Assembly: GCA_015680685.1 (NCBI GenBank)
Contig: MNCI01001925.1
Location: 213,356-277,355, forward strand
DNA: 64,000 bases
Source of the DNA: Gnetum montanum
Lineage: Eukaryota; Streptophyta; Gnetopsida; Gnetales; Gnetaceae
Reading direction: 5' to 3'
Shown here: piece by piece, positions 1-10,919 of the stretch
Layout: the number at the start of each line of letters is the position of its first letter
Numbering within the stretch: the first letter of the stretch is position 1
Notes under the pieces: model-generated
Database searches by the model: none
Told to the model about the DNA's origin: nothing
Seen by the model: only the letters and a program-made list of their open reading frames with translations
Translations under genes and position numbers: made by a program

Positions 1-1664
1 ATAAACTAAGGTCTAAGATCTTCTAACCAATTTCAGCATGAGTGTTAGATATGCATAAAGCACCTACCTAAACATGTTGGTTTGTAACAATGATAAAAAT
101 TCGTGTGAAATCTTAAACATTAAACCACCATTAAAAAATCATGCATGAAAATAATAGTAAGTATAATTCCTAACAAGTGTTCTATTTGTTGTAACCAAAA
201 ATATCAACTGCTAGAAAGCTAAGGATTCTGAACTACAAATAACCTCAACCCCAAATCCCCAGGGTCTCTAAGAAAAATGGGATTTAGGATGCCTTGCATG
301 ATCCAGTAGATCATCTAGGGACTTAGGGGGATGCAAAATGGAGGTAATGAAGTAAAGAGATATAGATCTATAAAGTAATGCATTAAAAATACAACAATTA
401 AATCTGAAATTATATAAACTTTATTAGATAAATAAATAATGAGTTTAGAGATGTGCACAAAATTTGTGCCTAAGAAGAGGGCAAGGGGGGTTTCTTAAGT
501 GGGAGTTTCAAGTCCATTGATGCTAATAGAATCCATTTCATGATCTAGATACTCAGCCACTCTCAATGTTGTTGAATCTTCTCTGCTGCCACTTAAGATT
601 TGCAATTTTGGTCACTATTGAGGTTGAGAAATGTGAAGGATTGAAGTAGCCAAAATGCTCCATGTTGGGATTTGTGGATCCCAAAGGACAACATTGACAC
701 CCAGGGCTCAAAAATCCCAAGGGGAGGAGGGGTAATAGAAGTAACAAGGCTATAATGATTCTATGCTAGTAGGCCCTAAGAAGCTACATTTTTGCTAAGT
801 AGCAAGAGCTCTTGAATGCCTAAGATGTCAAATGCTCAGAAATGATAAAGTATGGAACCTTGAAATGATGTGGGGGTTTGGATTTTATAGGTCTTTGGCC
901 ATGATTTGGATTGCAAATATGCTACAAATGATTGATATATTGGGCTATAAATTGCTATAAATTTCTATCATGTCTAGGTGGGTAGGTGCCCAAAATTTTA
1001 AAAGGGGGGGGAGGGGGTGCAGTTACTATATATGGAAAGTGTCATATCCCCATGGCCATTTTGTTTATAAAAAATAGTAACAGAGGTGCACCTTCCACAT
1101 TAGCTTTTCTTGTTTCATGTTGGCATTGTAGGGTTCTTGCTAAAGTTGATGTGACATCAAAATCTTGGTCATGTTGCTTCTATACCAGGGAGGAGGTATT
1201 AACATTGGGATGAATCAAAGATCAATGCTAGGTTTCAAGGTCAAACCCTTCTATGCTAAGTATCATTCCAATTCTATGTTAGGGGTAGGTGAGATCCACC
1301 CCCTTGCATCCCTCTAGTTGGGAGTAGGTGACCCACACTACTCCACACTGGGGGTAGGTGGAACTTACCCACTACTAGTTTTTTCAATGTAGAAAAATGT
1401 ATACCCCTCATAAAATGCACATAATTTCCATTTTTAGCATCCCAAAAGGCATGTTTCACCCCCTAAGGCCCAAATATAGATACTAGATGGATCTTTTCAC
1501 TTGGGGAATGCAGCTCTTTTCAACCCCAAAAGTATGAAATATATTAGATTGCCCCTCATGGATTACAATATTTACATTTACAATGAAGTTTTACCTTGGG
1601 TTTCATGAGGTGAAGGCTACACGATGAAAAATGTTTACAACATGCAAATTTTGGTCATGTTTCA
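1..1664 (-). mobile_element. E1 3' LTR, left part cut by window edge
   Basis: The LTR of the minus-strand element E1 starts at 1664, where the plus strand reads TGTTTCA. The same start, preceded by the same purine tract, is seen in E2, E3 and E4. It runs leftwards beyond base 1, so its other end and target duplication are not visible. It contains G-rich runs near 1000-1017 and imperfect inverted repeats at about 1275-1380 built on a GGGTAGGTG/CACCTACCC theme, matching the palindrome-rich U3 of the other LTRs though with a different sequence. The short open frames at 553-747, 986-1213 and 1274-1459 show no protein similarity I recognise. Confidence 0.6.
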
Positions 1665-1735
1665 ATGGCTTCTCTTTGTTGGTGTCTAGAGGATTAACTT
1701 GAGAGGAATAACAAAGAATGCAAAACACCACTGTA
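1655..1735 (-). promoter_or_regulatory. E1 polypurine tract within an inverted repeat
   Basis: On the minus strand a purine tract ending AACAAAGAGAAGCCAT abuts the LTR start. Upstream on that strand, at 1713-1735 in plus coordinates, GGTGTTTTGCATTCTTTG can pair with the tract and the LTR start. The arrangement matches E2, E3 and E4. The purine tract is the primer for plus-strand DNA synthesis in LTR retrotransposons; the role of the enclosing stem is unknown. Confidence 0.55.
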
Positions 1736-2590
1736 GGTCCATCACTAATGTTCCCTCTTCATTCTTGATCTAGTCATGTTGAACCATGTCAAAGAGTGCT
1801 TGTGATGATGGGATAAAGCTATGATGAGATGGTGGTAATGGTCATTAGGAAGATGGTTATGGAGGATAATAATGCATTCCAAGTGTTATCATCATGGCTA
1901 TAGCATGATATTGACATATTTTGAAGTGTTTGTCACTTGGAAAATATGTTTGAGGATCCAATCACTTCGCTCCAAGATTTCTTTGGCCATTGGGTTTTGA
2001 GGCTGCATTGACCATTTGGACTCTTGGTAATATGCTTTCCCTTATTTTTCTATGGGGTGAAACCTTCATTAGGTCTCATTGCTAGGACTAGTTTGATATA
2101 CTTTTCTCATTGAATGAGTTGTGTGACATTCAACGACCTTGGGGCTTTCCCATCAAAGCAAAACATGTTATGCTCGATGGACTTAAAATTTTTCCCATCA
2201 AATGTCTTATGTTACATTCAAGTGAACTTGAGGATGAAGTACAATGAAGGGATTTCATAAGACCATAATGTATGAATGTCAAATATTGGTTAACATTGTT
2301 GTTTAGGGTCAAGAAGGCTTTAATGAGATTACAAGGTTGGGCTTAAGGCATCGTGCTAGATGGAGGGAAATAGTACAAGCACTCTTGGCATATTAGAAAA
2401 AACTTACCAAATCATGTACACCAAGGTAACGTAGTAACTTGCTTCCATGACGGGTTGTACTTTTGTGGTAGCTCCAAGCTTCATCCTACGAATACAACTC
2501 AAAGGGGACAAAAAGACCAAGCAAATAGAGCATGTTATAATAATAAAATGCATATAGGCCACATAGAGAATAGAAACAAGATACCTAGAT
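1736..2590 (-). other. E1 3' UTR, no gene seen
   Basis: Between the purine tract and the repeat array after integrase lies about 850 bases with no long frame. The short minus frame at 2130-2312 has no recognisable similarity. By position it is the 3' untranslated part of E1. Confidence 0.45.
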
Positions 2591-2594
2591 TACC

Positions 2595-2720
2595 CATGTT
2601 TCTAGTTTAATGATGTGGTAGGCCATGGTGCCATTTTAAGGTTATAGTAGACTATGAAGCTAGTTTAAGGCCATGGTAGGCTATATTGCTGATTTAAGAT
2701 GTCGGTAGGTCATGGTAAAG
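2595..2720 (-). repeat. E1 post-integrase repeat array (CTAGTTTAAGG family)
   Basis: Three or four degenerate copies of a unit reading, on the plus strand, near CTAGTTTAAGGCCATGGTAGG are spaced about 35-40 bases apart. The same family follows integrase in E2 (16420-16710), E3 (33180-33615) and E4 (52110-52655). E1 has the shortest array. Tandem repeats in the 3' UTR are known in Ogre-type retrotransposons. Confidence 0.55.
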
Positions 2721-2799
2721 TAGGCTTTCTTGTTGATGGTCATTGATGTTAAGGATCCTATAGGCTACATATGGGTCACATGTAATAAGGCTTTAGATA

Positions 2800-3960
2800 G
2801 GAATGGTTGACTAAATTGGCCAACTTATTCTCATCCATGTTTACAATCTTGAATGCTCCATTTCCATAGGCTCTAGTGACAAGGAAGGATCCTTCCAAGT
2901 TGGCTGAGAATTTATTTGCATGCTCATGGATGGCTTTGAGAACTAGGTCACCCTCCTTGATCTTACGCTTGATTAAGTTATGGGGGTGCTACCATTTTTG
3001 TGTCTCTTGATAGTGCAAGACATGGGCAAGTTCTTACATACATTTCTTCTCCACTAAGTCTAGCTCCACTATCCACAACTCCTTACTTTGTTCATCATTG
3101 ATGAAGTTGGTTAGGGCCACCTAAAGTGATGGTACATCAAATTAAAAAGGTAAAATAGCTTCAGAACCATAAACCAAGCTATAAGGTGTTACACCACTTA
3201 TTGTATGGTAAGTTGTATAATAGGCCCAAAGTGCATGGACAAGATACTCATGCCAATTGAGCTTTCTATTATTGAGCATATTCTTGAGCAAGTTGATGAT
3301 GGCCTTGTTACTTTTTTTGCTTGTCCATTGGCATGAGGGTAATAGGGCAATGAGAAATAATGCTTAATTCCTAGGTCTTAATAGAAAATATTTGTTTCTT
3401 GGCTGCTAAATTATGGTTCACTGTTTGTAAATATGGTTATGGGTGTGCAAAAATGAGCTATAATGTTATCTAGGATGAATTTATGGACTTTTTCATATGT
3501 AGTTTTCCTTAGGAGAATAGCTTTAACCCACTCAGTAAATTATTTAGTTGTGGTGATGATGAAGCTATTTCCCATAGAAGACTTAGATATTATAGGTTCG
3601 ATGATATCCAAAACACATCATTGAAATGAATAGGTTATCTAAGTTTTATGTAACTCAACTAGTGGTACATGTATAAGGTTGCTATGTCATTGGCACGTGT
3701 CATAACGCTTAACCTTCTACAAGCACTTAGTTTCCATATAGGGTCAATAATAGCCTAACCATCTAATCTTAGTGATCATAGCTCTAGGTCCTATATGCCC
3801 CCCACAAACACCCTCATGAACCTACTCTAAGACTTTTCTAGACTTGGCTTTACCTATGAACTTTAGCGATATGCCATCATAGGACCATCGACATAATATG
3901 TTATCACCTACTATGACATGTTGTTTTAATTATTTATGTATAGTGTCCTTTTGAGTAGTA
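2800..3960 (-). pseudogene. E1 integrase, decayed
   Basis: Minus-strand translation with frameshifts and stops shows an integrase. The N-terminal zinc-binding part includes VHEGVCGGHIGP and a GYYWPYM motif (about 3760-3850). The core includes VLDIIEPI around the first catalytic Asp (about 3600) and a PYYPHANGQ motif (about 3310). The C-terminal GPY/F-like module ends near 2800. The second catalytic Asp reads Asn (TIFTNSEP) and the catalytic Glu reads Lys (NGQAKK), so this copy cannot be active even apart from its stops. It lies immediately 3' of the second RNase H, the usual Tat/Ogre order. Confidence 0.75.
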
Positions 3961-5580
3961 GTTAGGCCTTGTGAGAATTCACCATGCATAAGATAAAATT
4001 TAATATTGTCATACCATTCTTTGGTAGGAGTAGTATGAACTACGACCATAGAGGTATCTATTGCACTCTACATGATGGAGATAGCATAGTTCACAATTAG
4101 GGTGGGTAACTAACTAAACACATCTAGTGTCACATTGAGGACTAATGTTATAATTGCATCTGCTATAGCATTCTCATTTCAAGGTATGCATTGGATATCA
4201 ATATTTGTAAATTATTTTAACAATTGCTTTCCTAGGTCACAGTAAAGTTGTAAATGTTTGGCTTTACATGCATAGACCTTGGTCACTTGGTTAACCACAA
4301 GTTGGAAATTTCCTTTAATCATTAATTATTTGATTTCTAGGTCATGAGCTACCATCATTACTTTGATCAAATCTTGATACTCCTATATATTGTTGGTACA
4401 TGAAAACTAATGACTCATGGTTTGCCAAGTGCTAATATCGGACCCCTGTTATTGGACCCTTGATATTAGGCACAATATATTAGGTTTGATGAGTCCCAAT
4501 ATAAGACCCTTGATATTGAACCCTCGATATCGGGTACACGATATTGTGACCTAACAAGCGATATTGGATACATGATATCGTGGTTCCTGTGTGAGCCTAT
4601 AAATACACAATGGGGCACATGGGAAAGGCATAGGAAGTTAGTATTAGAGTAGGATATTTTTGTCAATTTTTCCTCTTAACCCTTTCCTCAATGCATGCCC
4701 ACAGTGTGATGATTGTAATTGTATCGAACCTTTATTCAAGTGTGACATACTTGGACACACACATGACTGGAAATAAAGATCAAGATTACTTCATCATTAC
4801 AACATTCAGTTAATTTTAATTGTTATTTATTGCTTTCATAATTAATATTTCTCCACCTTCATCTCCTATCCTTGTTAGTAAATGTGGAATGAGTATGACT
4901 TAATCACAAGCATTTAAGTGTGACTACTTGGTATCCTAGTAGCATACCTAGAACATGCACTTGGTAGTCCTAGTGGTAGTACACGAGGTCCAAGATGTGT
5001 ATAGATGATTAAGGGATGGATGCTCATTGCACTTAGTCTAGCTTAGAGTCTCTTCACCCTTTCCCTCTTAGCTTAATTAAGGCTATTTTCCATTGCCTCT
5101 AGGAGTGGCACTAGTTTAGGACCATATCATATACCTCACTCTGGACTAAACCATATGTGACAAAGCAAATACTAGTCTAGGTGGGAAGACAGCGAACTAC
5201 AATCAATGAGTAACTATTTAGATATCACAACTAGTCCATCTGCAGAGTTCAACTAGATCATGTGTGAATGATCATATTCATATGATTGAGTGTATGGGTA
5301 CCTCGCCACTCATCAAAAACTCAAAATGATAGGTGAAGGATCAGATTTCACCATATGGAAATGTTACAATGGTAGTAACACTAGCCCCATGGGTAGTTGA
5401 AGCTTTGTCAAAGATCATGACCACCTCATAGCCCTTAGGCACTTAGCTAATGGAATTTATATATTCATTAAGAGACTCAAGATCTATGGCTACATGATCA
5501 TCAATAAGTGAAATAGTGAGTTGTATAGCTATAACTTCACCTTTCCTTGAGGATTGAGAGATGTAACGAAGGTCAAACTC
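3961..5580 (-). pseudogene. E1 second (archaeal-type) RNase H, split by an insertion
   Basis: The region lies between integrase and the first RNase H and aligns base for base with E3 34741-35540 and E4 53790-54500, where the product is an extra RNase H typical of Tat-clade gypsy elements. It is decayed by stops and broken by an LTR-like insertion at 4409-5316: on deleting it, the flanks (GGTACATG at left, CAAAATGATAGG at right) join into a sequence collinear, without gaps, with E3 around 35262-35293. No intact frame remains. Confidence 0.65.
4409..5316 (+). mobile_element. LTR-like insertion inside E1
   Basis: About 908 bases interrupt the RNase H of E1. The flanks carry a candidate target duplication AAACT at 4404-4408 and 5317-5321 (AAAACT at 6 bp). 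In plus orientation it has the parts of an LTR: a 5' block with repeated GATATTGGACCC/GATATCGG elements (4434-4590), a TATAAATA box at 4598-4605, and an AATAAA signal at 4772-4777. The ends do not show a clean TG...CA, so exact borders are uncertain. A solo LTR in antisense to E1 is the simplest reading. Confidence 0.5.
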
Positions 5581-6060
5581 TATGGTTATGGCATTCTGTT
5601 AGGCGATATAGTTACTTTCATAAATGTTGGTAATTATGTCTCTAAGCATGTTATATTTGAAAATGATGTTGACTTGGCTCTTGAAGAGGTAATATCTCAA
5701 ATTCTTTAATGAGAATACTAGTACTAGATAATAGTTCTCCACTTTAGTATATTGAGTCTTGTGGGTAAAAAATGCATGGCTAAGATGGGATACTAGCAAC
5801 TTTGCTCCATCATCATGTTTCTAATAGAGTAAAAAGATGATGAACATGTTAAAGATAGCAAGGTAAATGTAAAATGGTTTAATCTCTTTTAGAGGATAGA
5901 CCATTGGCAGTTGTACCAACTATTGCTTAAGTTTTTCAAAGGCCTACTAGCATTGAGCTATCCACTCATAGTGAGTCCCTTTCTTAAGTAAGTGTTACAT
6001 GGGTTGTAACTTATTCTTAACCCTAGCAATAAACCTATGAATAAATTGTAATTTTCCTTG
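5581..6060 (-). pseudogene. E1 first RNase H domain
   Basis: Minus-strand frame 5599-5799 carries the gypsy RNase H tract seen in all copies: a YLSHA-like SHLSHAFF, the Glu-containing TKVENYYLVLVFSL, then LRYYLF and IITNIYES. The rest, to about 6060, holds the RT-RNase H connection with stops. Its best intact relative in the window is the E4 frame at 53952-54890. Confidence 0.7.
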
Positions 6061-6760
6061 TAATCCTCAAAGCTTTGTAAGGTTGGTAGGTGCTACTAAT
6101 TTGGATATGGCCTTCACCTTATTAGGATCAATATGAATCCCTGCTTCAAACACTACAAAACCAAGCATCTTATCAGTTAACACTGGAGACATACTTCTTG
6201 GGATTAAGCCTAAGCTTGTGTACTTAAGGCATAATTTGAACACATGATCTAGGTCATTAGCAAGGTCATTGGACACTTTGGACTTAATATCTATATTGTC
6301 TACGTAATCATTGAGCAAACCTAGCATGTAATTGATAAAGATATAGGTCATGAATCTCTAGTAAGTTGCTCCCACATTATTAAAGATAAAGGGAATCATT
6401 GTATAGAAAAAGGTACCCTAAGGAGTCATGAAGGTCATGCTAAGTTGGTGTTATATGTTGATCCTAATTTGATTGTATCCCAAGAATCCATCTATAAAGG
6501 ATAAGAAGGCATGTTCAGCCGTAGTATCGATAAGTGGATCAATACTAGGCAAATGATCAATGAAGGCCATTCTAAGGATTTTTCAATGGAGCTGATGTGG
6601 TCAACAAGACTCTCAGGCATAAGATCTAGAAAATTAAGGTTAATACATTACTTAACATCATCATGGGATCCATGTAGATACAAAGGCATAGTAATCTACT
6701 CCTAGGTACTTATACTTTCATCCTACATGTTAATCAAAAGAATATTTAGTAACACCTGGG
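6061..6760 (-). pseudogene. E1 reverse transcriptase, decayed
   Basis: Minus-strand frame 6067-6351 contains the palm segment with LLNDYVDNIDIKSK, the YxDD box position, then the downstream MLGFVVFEAGIHIDPNKVKAI. The catalytic box reads YVDN instead of YVDD. The upstream fingers and palm region is recognisable to about 6740 only by base similarity to E3 and E4. Reverse transcriptase would copy the element RNA; this copy is dead. Confidence 0.75.
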
Positions 6761-7290
6761 TAGAAGTGAATAAACAATGTTAACATGCTATAAAATTATG
6801 CAAATACATGCTATTCTAATGCAAACAAGGTCATCCAAGACTATAAGAAGAGTAAAAATAAGAAACTAAGATGCAATAAGGGCTAGACAAAGGGCCAATA
6901 AGGCCACAAATGATCAACAAGGATCACAATTTTGCTAGTTTAAGATCTTAGTGGGCCATAATGACATGGTGTAAAATGGTGATTATGGAAGGTCAAACCA
7001 CATCACCAAATACCAATAAAAGGCTAAACAAGGCTATATAAGACTATAGTATAGAGAATCTAGCACTAACATATTGAGATAGGAAGTAGTAGTGAGGCTA
7101 AACAAGGTCAATAATGCAATAGGTCTTTATATGATAAGAAAAGGCCCCAAATAAGGTAAAGTGGGATATATTTGGTGAACCTCGGTAAAAAAATGATAAA
7201 AAATGGTTAGATTCTATCAATTTTAGGCCTTAGTGGGTCATGGCTTAAGGCTATAAGGATCATGAGTTAGTTTGTGCATCAATCAAGGTT
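6761..7290 (-). other. E1 upstream of RT: putative intron 3' side
   Basis: No coding similarity is visible. The plus strand has motif copies CTAGTTTAAGATCTTAGTGG (about 6937) and TTTTAGGCCTTAGTGGG (about 7223), as found just upstream of RT in E2, E3 and E4. By analogy it is the 3' part of the protease-RT interval of E1. No antisense gene is recognisable here. Confidence 0.4.
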
Positions 7291-8055
7291 GTTTCTAGGC
7301 TATTTGGACTAAAAAACTAAGGGTTTCAAAGCTTTCATGCTAGATCCTCCCTTGTTTCCATTATAGCTAGCATGGAAGGAATGATACCTAGCATGCATGA
7401 AACATCTAGAGGATTTTCAAGGCTTATTTTGACATAGTTGAATGGGGAAGGTCATAGGCTACGTTTGAGACTAGTTTCAATCTCCAGGACTTCTCTTTTT
7501 AACCTAAAAGTATCTTCCACATTGGTTCCATGATGGAAAGCATGGAGCCAATGTGGAAACCAAGGAAAACATGTTAGATGACATCCAAAGAGTCAAAATT
7601 AAGGTTCTGGGGCCTTCACAAGGTAGTGCAAGGCTAGAGCTATCAAAATTGATCATTGTGAGGGTCAAGAAAGGCTAAAAGATAGCTCTTAAAGTAATAT
7701 TCCCTTGTCTTCACATTGGCCAATGTGGATGGGGATGGGGGGCTTGGTGTAGAGAATTTAAATCTAGGCTAGAACCAAGTTTTCGTAGTTGTGCATCTCC
7801 TAGCTATGTTTTGAGGCCATCTTGATGAGATTTTGAGTGTTAAACTGAGCTTGAGGTAGTTGGCTACTATGAAGTAGAGGTGGAACCCTTGATTTTTAAT
7901 TTTAGGATGATCTGGATAGCAAATAAACTAGGTTTCTAGGCCCCTAGGGATACAAACTATGACTTCCAAAGTTTTTGGTCAATTTTAGTCATGTTTGAAG
8001 GTTGTTTAAGCCCATTCAAGGCTACACCCCCCTTGATCCATGTTTTGGGGTGTTT

Positions 8056-8093
8056 GGGGGGGGGGGGGGGGGGGGGGGGGNNNNGGGGGGGGG
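8056..8093. repeat. Poly-G run with a 4-base gap
   Basis: A run of G is interrupted by four unknown bases at 8081-8084. Its true length is uncertain, as long G runs are often misassembled. Confidence 0.85.
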
Positions 8094-9382
8094 TGTTGTT
8101 GGTCTATCATGGAGGATGGGAGTTGATGAATTATATGTGCTAAAGCAAGGTTAAACTAGTGCAATATTAAGGCTATGGGATCCTAGGCTTCACTAGTGTA
8201 GGTTTTTAACCTCTCAGGTTGTTAACATGTTGTCAAAAGTGGAAAAGCAAAAATTTCATGCTAGCACCATACTAGCTAGCATGGAAGAAGGGGTGCCTAG
8301 AGTGAATAGATCATAAATACTAGATCTAGGCTAGTTTTTACCACAATCAATCATTAATGTTGGCTTGTGGGGTTGCCAATGTTAAGGCTTAGGATTAGAG
8401 TCAAAATCTAGCAGTTTCTAGGGTCTCTAAGTGGTTTTTTTGAGTTATATCTTTGGATTCACAGTTCTCCATGCTAGCCAATGTGGAGGAAATTAAAGGA
8501 TGGATTTTTTTCAATAGCTCTTGAACATGCATGTGTGTTTCTAGGGTCACTAGTGTCAATGGCTAAGGCTCATGATCAAGATTTGGTAATTTTGAAGGTT
8601 GTTAGGTAGTTTTTGGGTTGAACCACCTTATTCCATGTTGGCTCCACACTCACCAACATGGATGTAAAATTAAAGATTAAGGGGAAGTATTTTTTGATTA
8701 ATTTTGAATGTGCATGTCCATTCTTAGGATCATTAGTGCTGATGGTTAGAGCCTAGGATCAGAACCTAGCAATTTTGAGGGTCTCTTGAGAGTTTTTTAG
8801 GTTGCCTCTTTAGTTTCACATTGGCTCCACATTGGCCAATGTGGAACCAATGTAGAAAATCTTAGGAGGTTGAATTATGACTATTTAGGTCTAAATTTTT
8901 AAGCTTTGGCAACTCTCAGATGTGTGGACAGGGTTGTAGGATAAGTATAGGTTAGTTTCATATGATTTTGATGCATCTATGACCTCCCATGGACCTTCCT
9001 AGCTACATCTACACTAGTTCCATGCTGGTTAGCATGGAAGATAGGGATGCTCAATGTTGAGGCCAAGAAACTCATGAAACATGATCAATTTTGAGAAGTT
9101 TTAGCTACTAGACCCTCTAGGAAGGCTAGGTTGTTGATAGAAGTTCATTTGGAGGTAAATCTTGATAGATTTGGCTATTCCCCATCCATCCATGCTAGCT
9201 TCATGTTGGCTAGCATGGATAGGATCTCCTGCCACTATGGATGAACTTGGAGTCAAGTTTTTTGGCCAATTTCAATACATTTCAATAGGTTTTCAAGGTT
9301 GCTAGGGCTGTAGAGGATTAAGGGTCCTAATTTGATGTCAAAATAAATTAGTTTGAAGGCTCCTAGGTGTTCATTTAGTCAT

Positions 9383-9501
9383 NNNNNNNNNNNNNNNNNN
9401 NNNNNNNNNNNNNNNNNNNNNNNNNNNNNNNNNNNNNNNNNNNNNNNNNNNNNNNNNNNNNNNNNNNNNNNNNNNNNNNNNNNNNNNNNNNNNNNNNNNN
9501 N
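9383..9501. other. Assembly gap (119 unknown bases)
   Basis: Unknown bases only, followed by GGGGG. Open frames crossing it are meaningless. Confidence 0.98.
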
Positions 9502-10133
9502 GGGGGTGGTCGTAGTGGGGAAGGGAAGGAGGTAATGACTTTTGGCCTTTTCTAACCAATTTTATGATGTTTGAAGGGTCTAAGAAACATCGACAAGGTC
9601 TAGAGGTCACTAAGGTAGGCCATTGAGCTATTTCTAGCTATATAGAAGGTTATACTATACATCCCTAGCGCATTCATTCTAGCTCCATGTTGGCCAATAT
9701 GGAGAGGGAGGTTCACCAGTGAGGAGAAGCTTCAAGGATGAACATGTGGGCCCACTCTAGGGGTCAAATTTGGATGTGATGGGTACTAGGGGGTAAGAAT
9801 GGATGTCATCCCCTAGCTTCATGTAGGGCCATGTTTCCCCAACATGGAAACCCAAAGTCTCTAGTTTTAGTAAGGTCTAATCCCCTTTTGGGGCCTAGGA
9901 TTGAATGAGGTAGGTTACAATTTCTAAAAGTGGCAAGGGAGCTAGGTTTTAGGAGGTGGGATGCATGCATCGAAGTTGGAACTAGGTTGCCCAATGTGGA
10001 TGCATAGGGGTTAAGGCTAGACCATGACTTTAGAAGTTCCAAGGGGTTAAAACCCTAGCATTGATGGTGTTTTTGGTTTAAAAACACTGTGTATGAGGGT
10101 GTATGGTGGGGTCCATGGTCCACAATTTTAAGA

Positions 10134-10559
10134 ACTAGCTTATATATATATATTAATTGGCCGAGATGATTTTTAAGAAGATGATGTTAACCAAGTTTGA
10201 CTACTGGATGAGGTAACAAGACAACTAAAAGTGGAATCACTCATCCCTTCTTTCTTTCTCTACCACTTACCCAATTTAGTTTTACCCTCTTAGTCAGGTT
10301 TGTTCTATCTTTGTTTGTTCATATAATTTCTTAGAAATAAATTTCTTGCATAACTAATAGCTTAAAAATGCCATGAACAAACAAAGATAGAATGAACTTG
10401 ACTAAGAGGGTAAAACTAAGTTAGGTAAGTGGTAGAGAAATAGAGGAGGGATGAGTGATTTTGTTTTTAGTTATCTTGTTACCTTGTCTAGTAGTTGGGC
10501 TTGGTTAACATCATCCTTTTTAAAATCATTTTGGCCAATTGATATATATAAAAGCTAGT
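10134..10559. mobile_element. Foldback (long inverted-repeat) element
   Basis: Two arms of about 186 bases (10134-10321 and 10374-10559) are near-exact reverse complements around a 52-base AT-rich spacer. The left arm begins ACTAGCTTATATATATATA and the right arm ends with its complement, TATATATAAAAGCTAGT. An internal pair, TACCCTCTTAGTCA against TGACTAAGAGGGTA, shows how little the arms have diverged. There is no coding frame and no clear target duplication. It could be a MITE or foldback transposon; if transcribed it would form one long hairpin. Confidence 0.75.
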
Positions 10560-10919
10560 GGAGAAATTTCATAGGGTATGAGTAGAATTTAATTATTTTT
10601 TAAAGTTTTTAAGTTATTAATTATCATTATAAAGGATATAGTTATAAATGTTTAGGCTATTAAAATATTAATAGACCTATTTAAATAACATCACTATTTA
10701 CATTTCAAATAATATATACTAGTAAACATAAATTGGTAGAAATAAAAGTTCATATATTTCATATATGTTGATGAAGGAATACATTACATAATTATTGCAA
10801 CAAACATTACAAAGTTGTAAAATAGGATTGAGAAAAAGGCAAAATACAGTGATAAGTGTGAACTCAATATTCCTAATCCTTGAATTAAGTAAAATGAAAT
10901 TCCTATGCAATTCTACTAT

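Larger units (their letters stand above)
7300..10060. repeat. Array of units carrying palindromes (CATGCTAGC / CCACATTGGCC family)
   Basis: Imperfect palindromes recur about every 130-330 bases: near 7355, 7520, 7708, 8255, 8467, 8635, 8820, 9025, 9190, 9680 and 9816. Typical forms are CATGCTAGCCAATGTGG and CACATTGGCCAATGTGG. They sit in loosely similar text (for example repeated TTTTGAAGGTTGTTAGG-like and GGATCA-like phrases). No coding frame is supported. Array organisation resembles the palindrome arrays in the LTRs of E2-E4, so it may be LTR or intron material of E1 or E2, but I cannot place it. Two gaps of unknown bases fall inside. Confidence 0.5.

Noticed and set aside
9353-9610. Two frames spanning the assembly gap
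   Set aside because: They consist largely of unknown bases.
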